DNA of 64,000 bases from Sycon ciliatum (lineage: Eukaryota > Porifera > Calcarea > Leucosolenida > Sycettidae). The stretch is from NCBI RefSeq assembly GCF_964019385.1, contig NC_088654.1, positions 3,116,550 through 3,180,549 of the forward strand, in the 5' to 3' direction. Under the pieces are notes generated by a model. The model was not told the DNA's origin. It worked only from the letters and a program-made list of their open reading frames with translations, and did no database searches. Numbering within the stretch: the stretch's first letter is position 1; each line of letters opens with the position of its first letter. A program made the position numbers and the translations under genes. Below, in pieces: positions 1 through 10,129 of the stretch.

Positions 1-1032
1 GTCACTTTTGAAGCGCCAGGGTCGGAATGTGATGGAAAGCATGTCAGGCCAGAAGCCTTATTGGCTACTTTCTCCTCGTCGGCTGCCTCCACAGTCACGC
101 GTGCATATGCAGTCCTGAAGTAGGCCGATGCATAGACGACGCATTGCACTATGTCGACCCCATGATCGGAGCACCATTTAGCAATAGATGATGCGGAGCA
201 GTGAGGTTGCACGTTCCCAATGTAAAAGACCTTACGCTTTGCCCGGGGCGCTGCCGTCAACTCAGCAACATTGCCACCGGCGGGGGTGTTTTGTTTGTGT
301 AGCGGGACTTCTCCTCGCGCTTGGTGATCAAGGATGTCTGCATATAATTATTAGTATTGCCTTCTACGGGTGTGCTTGAACGCTGAGCCCTGCGCAAACG
401 CCTTGCTTGGACGTCCTGCCATTCGGGTTGAGGGGTGTGCGTACGGTGTGAGAGGGAGTCGACAGTGCTAGGTTGCTGTACAGTGTGTGCACTGGGCTGG
501 CTGGCACTGCCAGCATGTGCGTATGTACCGTACAGGGTGTGTACCGGCGGGCTTGAGCTGGAGGGTCCAGCGGATGCACGTGCAGGCTGTTGGGGTGTTC
601 CTGCTAGTACGTCGCTGTACTGTGCTATGCTGCCAAAGGTCGTGTGGCTCCCGTGTATATGCGTGGCATGGTATGCTGTGTGTGTACTGCGGTGTGTACG
701 CTATTGTCTCTTAGGTCAGCAATTTCCCGCCTGAGTTGTTGAATCTCAAGTTTCAAAGACGCAATTTCATCGTCTCTGCCCCCCCTTGTCGCCATCATCT
801 CCTTGTTTAAATCCATTATTGTGGTGGACAATGAGGCTAAGGCAGTCGTTATATCTCCTATACCAGTCATACCTTCCAGGATGGGGTGGGACTCAATCCC
901 CTCCTTCCGGAGTGCTCCTACCAGGTCTGGCCGCGAGAGAGAATCAGATTTCGAGATGCCGTTCCGGGTGGCCAGATTTTGGAGGCAGTCAAACGTCAGA
1001 AGGGCCAGGTCGACATGCTCATTGGTGGCCAT
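1..1032 (-). pseudogene. Decayed ORF1 of a non-LTR retrotransposon (runs off left edge)
   Basis: Read on the minus strand from the ATG at 1032, the first 135 codons resemble the ORF1 at 56041-57084. Shared blocks are DLALL.F near the start, SLSRPDLV, and a coiled-coil stretch LKLEIQQLRREI near residue 95. After a TAG at 627-625 the reading continues in other frames. About 430-365 gives an EWQDVQARR block matching the WKDVNHRR region of the other ORF1. About 240-50 gives a C-terminal domain with VFYIGNV, IAKWCSDHGVDIV and AYARVTVEA, aligned to LYVGSI, IRDWCEARDVEVL and SYARVTVAA. Around base 47 another frame change gives FWPDMLS. ORF1 proteins of such elements bind the element RNA. Several stops and frameshifts mean it is dead. 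ORF2, if present, lies outside the window. The family match is seen internally; the function is inferred. Confidence 0.75.
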
Positions 1033-1244
1033 AGTCCACAGTACAAGTCACAGACTCTATGGGTTGCAGTTGCAGACTCACAAACAAGCTGAGAGGATGT
1101 TTAATCGCGAGTACATGCAGAGCTTCAAATTTTGCATCCGCTCTACGAGCACCACAAAAAAATGATACAATAAAAACAAGTACCAGTAGTTACATACATG
1201 GACCATACGAGAAAAAGCAATGATGACGAGGCATAAACAAGTGT

Positions 1245-1690
1245 CTAGTGCTGTATGGCAGCTTCCAAGACAGCGAGTCGAGCGGATGACTCAGCCACCT
1301 CCGGGTGTGAATACAGCCGTCGTGCACCACGCAGGCAAGCCACGCCGGCACGGAGAAGGGCAAAGCTGAACCTGCAGCGGATCCATGCCATCACTGCAGA
1401 GTATGGCTCACCAGATTTGTCGGAGACCATTGCAGCTCTTCTCTTGAGGAGAGCGGCAGCAGCTCGACCAGCACCACCAGTTGCTGCGAAAACCACAGGG
1501 ATGAAGGCTCCACGCTCGACCTCCTTGACGCGCTGTTCGTATCGTCTCCGTTTTTCACGTTCATGACGCTGGTAGCAAGCGGTGATGGAAGAGGATCGAT
1601 TTGAGGGAGCAAAGGGGTTGAAAACCCGAATATCGAGAAAGACTCTCTCAAACCGACCTCCCCAAACACCACTCGCCGCACCCCTTTTCC
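1245..1690 (-). pseudogene. C-terminal endonuclease-like domain of a non-LTR element (copy A, 5' truncated)
   Basis: The minus-strand frame encodes about 148 residues starting at SGVWGGRFER and including IRVFNPFAPSNR, YEQRVKEVE, FAATGGAG, EPYSAVMAWIRC and LRGAR. It aligns over its whole length with the C terminus of the copy at 51108-52165 and with the fragment at 30205-30549. In the longer copy this domain follows a CCHC knuckle, an order typical of non-LTR elements with a restriction-like endonuclease at the C terminus. Here everything upstream is missing: homology stops at about 1690, where a C-rich short repeat begins. The frame is open, but it is only a fragment. The assignment as a PD-(D/E)XK-like nuclease is inference from the ARLDV...IDVRVF pattern of the longer copy. 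Confidence 0.7.
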
Positions 1691-1770
1691 CGCTCACCCT
1701 GTCTTACTGCGTGCACCCTTTTCCCGCTCACCCTATTGTCACTTTTTATTATTATTATTATTATTATAGA
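1681..1770. repeat. CCCGCTCACCCT short repeat and (ATT)n tract
   Basis: The motif CCCTTTTCCCGCTCACCCT occurs twice here, 32 bases apart, and again at 4228-4280 on the other side of RT copy 1. The (ATT)n run at about 1746-1769 is the microsatellite tail of the minus-strand RT element that ends here. Confidence 0.6.
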
Positions 1771-4206
1771 TATTTGAGGATTTCCCAAAGACGTAGTCTA
1801 AATTGAAGGGAGTTCCATTGTAATGGGAGGCTGTAGGGTTGAGATAGCAGACAGTGGAGGGCTAATGATTCGTACTGAACAGCCTAGCAAGAGAAATACA
1901 ATTATGCTGAATGTTCCAGAATGGTCCTTTACTCAATGATACCTATAGCCTCGGGGTATGCCTTGAAATACGAAATGTACCGAAACAGAAACACAAAAAT
2001 TAATAAGAATTAGCGCAACGCTCAAAGAAGGAGGACAGAGGCATGTCAGTGAGGAGTGGCATTGTGTTTGGTGTCAGAGAAGTGCGTGCAAATGTGACTG
2101 TGAAACAGGGACTGCGAGGCTGTGGCTCTCAGGTCTGCGGGCAAGGCATTCCAGACAGTAGCGGTGCGGAAGAGAAATGACCTCCCGGCGTGTTTCCCAA
2201 CCCGTGGCAGAGTGAATGCGAGTTGGCGGCGGCGACTACGCGTGGGGCAGTATCCCGCTGCTTCAAAAAGTTCTGGTTGGGTGGTGACCAAATGGAAGAA
2301 TTCCATCAGGCAGGCGATCTTCCTGCGCCAGGATAGACTTGGCCACCCCAGTTGTTTAAACAATGATGACTTGGGCTCATCTGATGGGCAAGGGCATCTC
2401 TCAAGCCGCATGACTGTGCGAGCTACTCTGGCTTGCAGCCGTTCAAAGGTGAGCCGCTGTGCAGCAGAGAGGGAGGACTCCCATACTGGGGCGGCGTATT
2501 CTGCTGTGGGGCGGACATACGTAAGGTACAGCTTCCTGACTATGTCTCCTGTTAAACGGTCAGCCATATGGCACAGAAGAACGCAGCGCTGTCTAAACTT
2601 GCTTATTGTCTGTTCAAGATGCTCCTGGAAGCTAAGTGTTTCACTCAATAACACTCCCAGGTGACGGTGACTGGTTGACGGCTGGATACCGCGGATGGTC
2701 CCTGCAGCTCCTTCCTCAGCGAATGAGATAACCACGGTTTTCGATGGGTTGAAGGTTCCGCCTACTCGGTCGGCCCAGGCAAATGTGTCCTGCAGGGCAG
2801 TCTCCATTGGGCTGGTACCTTTGGTTCGTGCTTGGCCGACGGCGGTGTCATCCGCGAACAGGTAAACATCAGCGTGCTGGTTGCGTTTCGAGGCACTGGG
2901 TAGGCTGTTGATATGTACCAGGAAAAGCAATGGCCCGAGGTGGGAACCCTGGGGTACTCCAGACTTGACGGGACGCGGGGAGGACAGATGGTGTTGGACG
3001 CGGACGAAGAATGTACGCGTATCGAGGTAGTTCTTAAACCAACCCGTAGCCGGAGCATCGCAGATAGTCCCGAGTTGCTGGAGAAGCACGTCATGCGGCA
3101 CTTTATCGAAGGCCTTCGCAAAATCGAGAAATGCAGCATCGTAAGGGATGCGTTTCTCCATGGTCGAGGCGATCTTAGTAGTGAGCTGTATCAGCTGGTC
3201 AACTGTGGAGCGATCACGGACAAAGCCGAACTGTTCCGGGACAATGATGTTGTTGACCTCGAGATAGTGACCGAATTTGGTGGCGACAATCTTGTCTAGT
3301 GCTTTCGCAATAGCTGGGAGTAGGGTTATAGGGCGGTAGTTGGAGGGATCACACGGGTTACCTTTATTTTTAAATATGGGGATTACTGTTCCCAGCTTCC
3401 AGGCACTAGGAAACTCACCTAAGGCGAGGCTAGCGTTAAACAGGTTGGTAACAGAGGACGTTATACATGGTGCGATCTCTCGGAGGATCCTGTTCGAGAT
3501 GTTCCCGCCTGTTGCCTTATGCTGCGGGAGCCTTCGGAGCACCCGGTACACTGAGGATTCGGCCAAGACTGGCAGAGAGAATAATTCATTCGGACAGTCG
3601 TCGGCTGGTGCTGGTATTGGACCTGTACCGTGAGCAGGAGTGCACTGGCGCTCAAATACCTTCGCGAGCATTTCTGCTTTCTCTGGTTCGCTCTGTGCCG
3701 TGTAGCCCTCACACGTTAGGTCAGGAACTTTATCTTTCTTACAGGAGATGTTGGCAAGTGTCTTGGCTTTCTTCCACCAAAGGTGGGCATCTTGCTCATC
3801 GTGAATATTCTCACTGAGGCGCTTGAAGTACAGGGTCTTCGCATTTCTTAACTGGTTCTGATATGCATTCATCTTGGCCTTGTAGGTTAACCAGTATGCT
3901 ACTGTTTGGTGGCGCTTGGCGGCACGGAAAAGGCGCTGCTTCTGGCGATGAAGGTGATGCAGATGCGGGGTGAACCAAGGCTTGGTTTGCTGTCTTCGAG
4001 ATGAAACTCGTCTGTACGCTAAGCAGCTGGCAATGGCTTGTGTGATGCATGACTCCCATGCCCACCACACACTCTCGATGGTGGAAGCACCAAGCATACA
4101 CTCCCGGAGTGGAAGAGATGAAAGTTTCTTTCGTAGAGATTGAAACTCAGTGTTCGCGTAGTCTGGTACAAAGCGGGGCGGCGGGTGCTTTGGGGTGTGC
4201 TTTCCT
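1746..4206 (-). mobile_element. CR1/Jockey-like non-LTR retrotransposon, copy 1 (5' truncated)
   Basis: Minus-strand element with an RT ORF, a 3' UTR from about 2045 to 1770 and an (AAT)n-type microsatellite tail. It is about 97% identical by eye to the copy at 37007-39356. Both copies lose homology at the same 5' base (4206 here, 39356 there), so the endonuclease domain expected upstream is absent from both. Directly outside the 5' end lies an inverted copy of the first 22 bases of GC-rich sequence. Confidence 0.85.
2046..4206 (-). CDS. Reverse transcriptase ORF, copy 1 (N-terminally truncated ORF2)
   Basis: From the internal Met at 4097 the frame gives 683 uninterrupted residues, and it stays open upstream to the truncation at 4206 (start GKHTPKHPPPRF), so the Met is not the original start. 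Residues about 250-270 hold SNYRPITLLPAIAKALD, 324-338 FLDFAKAFDKVPHDV, 379-395 SGVPQGSHLGPLLF and 412-418 YLFADDT, the RT fingers/palm motifs with the two catalytic Asp of FADD. Residues about 520-560 are the thumb (YVRPTAEYAAPVW) and about 645-665 carry FLFRTATVWNALPADLR, usual near the C terminus of CR1/L2/Jockey-group ORF2. No apurinic-type endonuclease domain remains. It would act in target-primed reverse transcription. All visible RT motifs are intact, unlike copy 2. Confidence 0.9.
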
Positions 4207-4228
4207 CAAAGCACCCGCCGCCCCGCTT
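4171..4228. repeat. Snap-back hairpin at the 5' end of RT copy 1
   Basis: Bases 4171-4192 and 4207-4228 are perfect reverse complements (22 bp, G+C rich, core GCGGGGCGGCGGGTGC) around a 14-base loop. The inner arm belongs to the element; the outer arm is absent from copy 2. Confidence 0.9.
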
Positions 4229-4369
4229 TTACTGCATGCATCCCTTTTCCCGCTCACCCTATTGCCATTAACTGCATGCACCCCTTTTTCCCTCCATATA
4301 CCATGGTACGGTACGGAGGGCCTGTTTTCAGCCAATCAGCGCTCGTCTAGCCATGGTTATATTGGCCAG

Positions 4370-4393
4370 TATAAATCCCGCGCGGGATTTATA
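4370..4393. repeat. 24-bp perfect palindrome
   Basis: Self-complementary, with half-site TATAAATCCCGC. The half-site TATAAATCCCG recurs at 4400-4410, and AT-rich relatives occur in the 5231-5356 palindrome. A CCAATCAGCG word lies about 40 bases upstream (4331-4341). Confidence 0.85.
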
Positions 4394-4415
4394 TAGAATA
4401 TAAATCCCGGTGCAC

Positions 4416-4505
4416 GGTACGTACGCTAGGGCACTGCCACCGTACATGTTCACTGCCTGAAAGGCAGTGAACTTGTACGGCGGCAGTACTCCAGCGCACG
4501 GACCA
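4416..4505. repeat. Long hairpin, about 43-bp arms, 3-base loop
   Basis: The inner arms 4431-4458 and 4462-4489 pair over 28 bp with two mismatches around loop GAA. Pairing continues outward for about 15 bp with a few mismatches. It could be a foldback MITE or an expressed hairpin RNA; nothing shows transcription. Confidence 0.7.
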
Positions 4506-5230
4506 TACATAAACAGACACAACGGACACCACATGCGCGTGTACACTCCACACAGAACGGCACACTGACGAGGAACAGTACACAATGGAAAAGAAGAATG
4601 ACCTGGAATTCGTCTACAGAGTATTCTGTTATACTGAATCTGAGGATAAAGAACGTCGAATAAGCACGAAGTATCCCGAATGGGCCAGCAATGTACATTG
4701 TACTTCGAAGAGTTGAAGATCATCAACAGACTGTCTCCTTCGTAAATAAGTTTATAATACCAGTGTACATGTACTTCAACCCGATTGGAAAAGGCTACAA
4801 TAGATTGGATTGAAATGTGATACAAAACAGTGTATGCAAATGCATCTACTTGCAAGCAAAACTGATTATGAGATGCCGCATGTGAAAATCAGCACTGTAC
4901 CATAATTATAGTAACACTTACTCCCAAAGAGTCCAAGCTGTAATCTAACTAGTGACGGTAGTTTGATTCAACGACAAACTCCAGCACCGCAGCAATTCAG
5001 TCGACTTCCGCACCGCTCACGACTCAAGACAAGATCATGAAGATGCTACAATATGCACTGGAACTGAAAGGAAATCTTATGCCAAACATCCACGGAGGAA
5101 TCTCCTTCTGACCTTGCTCGACCATTCTTTCAATTGACAACTGATAACCATCAGAAGATATTCATGTACTGCATGATGTAGGAGATCTCCAATAGGTTCG
5201 TTGTTCTGGAAATGCGTAGGGGTACCTGGC
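4506..5230. other. No gene recognised
   Basis: Only short uncharacterised frames are present. The longest minus-strand frame (4855-4328) crosses the hairpins and looks non-coding. Confidence 0.4.
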
Positions 5231-5356
5231 ATAAGTAGGATATGACCCTCGTAGTCGGGTTATACCGTACCCTCATATAAATCCCTCCTGCTATCGCAGT
5301 CGGGATTTATATTCAGCCGGTATAACCCTCTGACTCGGGTTATATCCTCTACTTAT
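5231..5356. repeat. Nested imperfect palindrome (cruciform-type)
   Basis: Outer arms ATAAGTAGGATATGACCC and GGGTTATATCCTCTACTTAT flank inner arms 5257-5285 and 5302-5328, which share GGGTTATACCG and ATAAATCCC. The whole 126 bases can fold on itself. It is probably a small foldback element; no clear TSD was found. Confidence 0.75.
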
Positions 5357-6261
5357 ACCAATAGTTATACCAAGAGTACATGTAAACTCCCGCCAGAGCA
5401 CCCCCACCTCCTCGACGTTTCAGGTGGGGAGCGGCGGATGGGCGAGTCCTACTTGCCGCATTCTGTACTACATGAAAAAGTGCTCACCATAGAAAACTGT
5501 TCGTGCATCTCGTACACCGACCAAAGTTCAAGAGCCAGGAGTCGTACAGACCCAACAAAACTCAATAGTACAGGAGCCAAGTGGGCAAAATGTTACTTCC
5601 CGTTCCCACTTTGCAGTCCGTGCGCCATGCCTTGATTTGCCCGATTTTTATTTTATTTGCGGGAAAGGGTGATTCAGGTTTTATGCAGGGAAAGATGACG
5701 ACGCTCATGGCAGTTGAGGGAGAATTTTGCCTAATTTTTGGCAATTGATTTTGCTTCTCCTATCATATCACTGGGTTCCTAAGTCACCAATGTAGTGGGA
5801 AATGATGAGTTCTATCCTTTGCTGTGATGACGAGTGGGAATTTGAGGTCGTAACCTTAATGTACCTCTTTTATTAGGAAGAAACTATAATCCCTATTTTC
5901 TAATTTCGTCGACTCGAGTCGAGAAGTAGACGAATTGCAGCTGCCAGAAGCCGCGGACACGAGGCAGTCATTAGAAACCTCAGTAAGTACATAATTGTGT
6001 GCCCTGTGATAGAAATAGTCTGAGCATACCAGCACGGCTAAGCCGATGGCACTAATTGAAAGACTTTGTATATCATTTCGATAATTTTTATACATATTAT
6101 TGTCATGTGGAAAACGAGTATACCAGCAGCCACTAAAAGTATACAAAGTGATAAAACGCATTCAGTTCTGGTGTCTGAACTATTGTAGTGCATTTGCGAA
6201 CTGTTCTGAAATACCTCAGCTCTCAGAAACCATCAAAACGCTCTTGGAAAAAAGATACAAT
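5357..6261. other. No gene recognised
   Basis: Small uncharacterised frames only. A block near 5575 (TACAGGAGCCAAGTGGG) recurs inverted near 22480, suggesting an old repeat. Confidence 0.4.
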
Positions 6262-6524
6262 AGGGAGGTTTAGTCCCACGTAATCCGTGGGTACTTTATG
6301 TGGGTGTACCACGTGATACTCAGTGACCCACGTACAGACGTTTTCTGATTCACGATATGCCGTGGATGGAGGCTCACCCACGTTCGGCCAGAACGCGAGT
6401 GAAAATGAAAGTGCAGCACATTGCGCTGGTTGTGAGTGTGCTCAAATGTAGCAGATTTAGATCACCCGAAATAAAACTAAAATGTGGAACGTGGGCGAGT
6501 TTCACTTTCACCTGCTCAATTTTT

Positions 6525-6582
6525 TGTAGTTTCGTGCAGTCGTCTCACTTTTTGTAGTTTCGTGCAGTCGTCTCACTTTTCT
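6525..6582 (+). repeat. 29-bp tandem duplication in 5' leader
   Basis: The unit TTTGTAGTTTCGTGCAGTCG followed by TCTCACTTT occurs twice head to tail, just upstream of the start codon of the Myb-like gene. Confidence 0.8.
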
Positions 6583-6594
6583 TCGTCATCGATC

Positions 6595-9151
6595 ATGGCT
6601 GATGTTGAGGAGGTGGTTGTGGTCGGTACGCCGAAGATCACGCCAACAAAAAATACTGTTCGTTTCTCGCTGAAGGATGATATAGCTCTGTTCATGGAGG
6701 TATCAACGTACGACCGGCCTTTCCAGTAAGTGAAATTTTCAAATAAACGACATACGATTTCGTTCCCATATTTAGAACTGCCTTCGTATAACTAATTTCA
6801 TTCCCATATTAGGATTGATTTTGCATGTTATGCTATGTGTTGTTTAGGTACAACTCACCCCACTGGGCAAAGGTCGCCCAGACCATAAAGGGGCAGTCTC
6901 CCAAATTCGTGAACTCTGGAGAGAGGACCTTCAGGGAAAGGTGCCAGAACCAGGTCAAGGCACACATACAAGGGGGGAACACCAGTCTCAAACAGTAAGA
7001 ATTCTTTTTTGGGAACATGGTTTTCCGTTGTGAAATGCTGTGGTCATAATAATAATAATATTATTATTGTAGAAAGGAAAAGGACATCATAATAATACGA
7101 GTTAAGAGTAACTCTCCATCACTGTAACTGGACACTATATACAGTCAGAAAGTCCAATAACTAGGCACAAAACTGACAGAGTACTGAGACATTCGACGTC
7201 CTGACACCTAGCTTTAACACATCTCCGTAGCGCTAACCGACAGCCTTCCAACTTGGAAGGTTCAAGGTTATGAAAAGACCAAAGAGGGGAAGGCAAGCGC
7301 AACGAAAACGAGCAAAAGCTACAGTCCCAACGGAACAAAGAATGTCGATTGTTAGGTACTGGACGATGACGTGTGTGTGTGTGTGTGTGTCAAGTCGTCG
7401 GCGGAATAGCGCGAGCTCCAGTGTGGGAGCAAACCCATTCCTAAACAAAATCATCGCCGAAGTCGCAACCTCTATTTCGTATTATTATTATTATTATTAA
7501 ATTTTGAATAGGGCATATGCATGGCAGATGGTTATGTTCATTAACCTTCATTCACCTTCAGCCGGCTTCAGGTCATTTGGTTGTGAGATACATGTACCTC
7601 CCATATTTACACTTTTCACACTCATACTTTTATACACATGTATAAAGAGTGGCTTACAGTTAGACCTGACAAGTAAGTTGACAAGTGCTCTACGAGAGAG
7701 CTTGGAAGCTCAGGGCCCTACGCTATGCTTTTTTGCCTTGATGACCTAGACAAAAAAGCATAGGGATGTTATAAATTCTTATAAGTTTCTACTTTTTGTT
7801 TTTAGACATAACCTGGGATTCGAACCCGCACTATCGCCCTGCATGTCTCCCCCGATACACTTCACATACATACTAATTCTTCCAAGTTGCTTCACGTTAT
7901 GATCTTGTATTTGAAAGCCCTATTTGAATATGCATTGTGGCCAGCCGTCTTTGATTGTACGGCACGGTACGGGATAGGTACGGGACAAGTACGGTCGAGG
8001 GTAATACGACACCATCTACCGCCTTGATGACGGCAAAACAAGATAAGGGATGTTATACATTTTTCAATTCTCCTATTTTTGTTCAGGCATTACCTGGAAT
8101 ACGAACCCGCACTATCGCCCTACATGCATTCCCCCATACACTTAGCATTCATACTCATTCTTCCAAGTTGCTTCACAATATGATCTTGCGTTTGAAAGCC
8201 CTATTTGAATATTGCGGCCAGCTGTATGTGGCCAGCTGTGTTTGATGGTACGGTACGGTACGGGACAGATACGGGATAGCGCCAGGCGTGACGCAAACAC
8301 ACAAACAAACACCAAATTAAAGCTGTGTGGACCCTGGCTAGCGCCAGACGTTACTGAAGAAACGTCTTCTGCATAGCTGCGGGAATAAAGTTTAATTTCA
8401 ATCAAACTCTCAGTCAAATTGCAGCTGCATGCAGTTAGTCTCCAGTCTTCCAATCAATTGTATGAATAATTATGTATGTTTTATGTTTGTGGTGTGCTGT
8501 CTTGGATTAGATCAGGAACCGCTGAAGACTATAGTGAAAAAGATCGCTTGCTTGATGGCCTTGCGGAACTCTACAAAGAGGAGCAAGGTATCAAGATAGA
8601 GGCAGCAGAAAAAAAGACAGAAGTTACGACCAAAGAGGAGGCGGACAAGGATCTCGGTGTGAGGATTATTCAAGGAGCAACAGCTACTTTGAAAAACAAG
8701 CCAACCACTCCGACAGGTGAGAAGTGAAAATGATTTGTGCTGTATTCTACTCTAGTACTTTCCATTGTGATCATTGACCAATGACCAGTGTGTTACAGAT
8801 GTATTACAAAAAAACACATCATCATCATCATCATCATCAACATCATCACCTGCATGGCGTCCTGACTTGGGCGTTGTTCAAAACGTTTAACGTCATTCTT
8901 TACTAATTAAGTAAGTCATGGAATAACACTTCTGTGTTGTGTATTTCCTTTGTTTTGCACACCATGCAGGCAAGGAACCAGCACCTAAGAGGAGAAGGAC
9001 ATCGTCGGATGCAGTGGCTTCCCTGAACGACCGGTTGGGTGACCTCGTTGACATTCGGAAACGCGAACTGGAGCTGCGCGAACGGGAGCTTGCTCTGCGT
9101 GAAGCAGAGACGGCAACATACCGCACTCTGATTGAGAATAAACAGAAATAA
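6595..9151 (+). CDS. Harbinger Myb/SANT-like DNA-binding protein, four exons
   Basis: Exons 6595-6725, 6848-6994, 8511-8716 and 8970-9151 join in frame (666 nt, 221 residues plus TAA). Donors are GTAAGTG, GTAAGAA and GTGAGAA; acceptors are TTTAG, GATTAG and ATGCAG. The start ATG (MADVEEVVVVG) is the first in this frame after the tandem leader repeat. Residues about 20-95 form a Myb/trihelix-like domain (VRFSLKDDIALFMEV, HWAKVAQTI, RTFRERCQNQV). Exon 3 begins SGTAEDYSEKDRLLDGLAEL, the acidic motif usual in these proteins. Exon 4 has a basic KRRR signal and a charged heptad-like helix (RKRELELRERELALREAE). In this superfamily the protein binds the transposon ends and brings the transposase to the nucleus. 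Intron 2 (1.5 kb) has gathered repeats. No disabling change is visible. AATAAA at 9137 and 9147 (overlapping the stop) may serve polyadenylation. Confidence 0.85.
7068..7366 (-). repeat. Ribozyme-less relative of the 592-bp hammerhead repeat
   Basis: Aligns closely with about half of the 592-bp unit (as at 45793-46085), including the CCTTCCAACTTGGAAGG hairpin. It stops at a (GT)n run at 7370-7390 and lacks the hammerhead segment. One-base indels (for example GTTATGAAAAG in place of GTTATGGAAAAG) break any shared frame. It lies in intron 2 of the Myb-like gene. Confidence 0.85.
7680..7930 (-). repeat. SINE-like repeat with tRNA-type B box (copy 1)
   Basis: Minus strand carries GCGGGTTCGAATCCCAGG, matching the pol III B box GGTTCGANTCC, preceded by a block starting GTGAAGCAACTTGGAAGAAT. 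Related copies lie at 7990-8230 (minus) and 52205-52400 (plus). At 7722-7770 a short inverted repeat (CTATGCTTTTTTGCC) marks the other end. Confidence 0.65.
7990..8230 (-). repeat. SINE-like repeat (copy 2, degraded B box)
   Basis: Same family as 7680-7930. B box region reads GGGTTCGTATTCC on the minus strand. Includes TCGAGGGTAATACGACACC, which recurs inverted at about 52408-52426. Confidence 0.6.
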
Positions 9152-9830
9152 ACTACTTTGCTCTTATTACTTGCTGAATTGTAGCTTCTGGATGGAATGA
9201 AGAAATAGATGTGTGTGTGTGCGTGTGTGTGTGTGTGCGTGTGTGTGTGTGTGTGTGCGTGTTATCTGGCGCTTGTCTTGATCTGTTTCAATCAGAATCA
9301 CATCCGCTATCGTTGCCATAAAGAGATAATCTGTGGGTGCACATCCAGTGCATTTGCAGATTTGCGTGCTTCTCTTGCGACGGGCGTATACATGGTACAT
9401 GGTGTGTACGCAACATACCGCACTCTGATCGAGAATAAACCGAAATAAACTACTTTGCTCTTACTACTTGCTGAATTGTAGCTTCTGGATGGAATGAAGA
9501 AATATTATGTGTGTGTGTGTGTGTGTGTGTTTGTGTGTGCGTGTTATCTGGCGCTTGTCTTGATCTGTTTCAATCAGAATCAGATCCGCTATCGTTGCCA
9601 TAAAGAGAAAATCTGTGGGTGCACATCCTGTGCATTTGCAGATGTGCGTGCTTCTCTTGCGACGGGCGTATACATGGTACATGGGGTGTGTGTTGGTGTG
9701 TACGCAACATACCGCACTCTGATTGAGAATAAACTGAAATAAACTACTTTGCTCTTACTACTTGTACTTGCTGAATTGTAGCTTCTGGATGGAATGAAGA
9801 AATAGATGTGTGTGTGTGTGTGTGTGATTT
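9111..9830 (+). repeat. Three tandem copies (about 297 bp) of the Myb-gene 3' end
   Basis: The block GCAACATACCGCACTCTGAT, covering the last codons, stop and AATAAA, starts at about 9112, 9409 and 9706. Each copy is followed by a (GT)n run; the first two also have a shared 150-base block. The codons before the stop differ (ENKQK, ENKPK, ENKLK). The shared block also occurs once at about 19475-19615. Confidence 0.85.
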
Positions 9831-10129
9831 ATGTGCTTCTCTTGCGACGGGCGTATACATGGTACATGGTGTCTGTGTGTGTGCAATTTCAGCTCCCAGA
9901 GTGTATCCCCAATGCATCACATGGTGCATTTGTTTAAGTCTTGACTGTAGGAGGGCAGGGATATTTTTCTATTCATATGACATGTTACATGTACCAGTGA
10001 AAACTGGTAAGAAGGGCAACACTACTACCAAACTATCCCAAGAATATATCGTACGTGAAAACAACGTAACAAATAAAGCAATCTCCGCATTGAACACACA
10101 CACACACACCACTGACAAGGGTTAGGTAT

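Noticed and set aside
2122..2664. Plus-strand frame of 180 codons, with a near-identical one at 37355-37912
   Set aside because: Antisense shadow of the reverse transcriptase ORFs.
7800..7840. tRNA gene on the minus strand
   Set aside because: Only a B box fits; no acceptor stem, D arm or anticodon arm could be assembled.
9167..9742. Val/Cys and Thr/His-rich frames near 9.2-9.7 kb and 61.6 kb
   Set aside because: Products of (GT)n and (CA)n runs.
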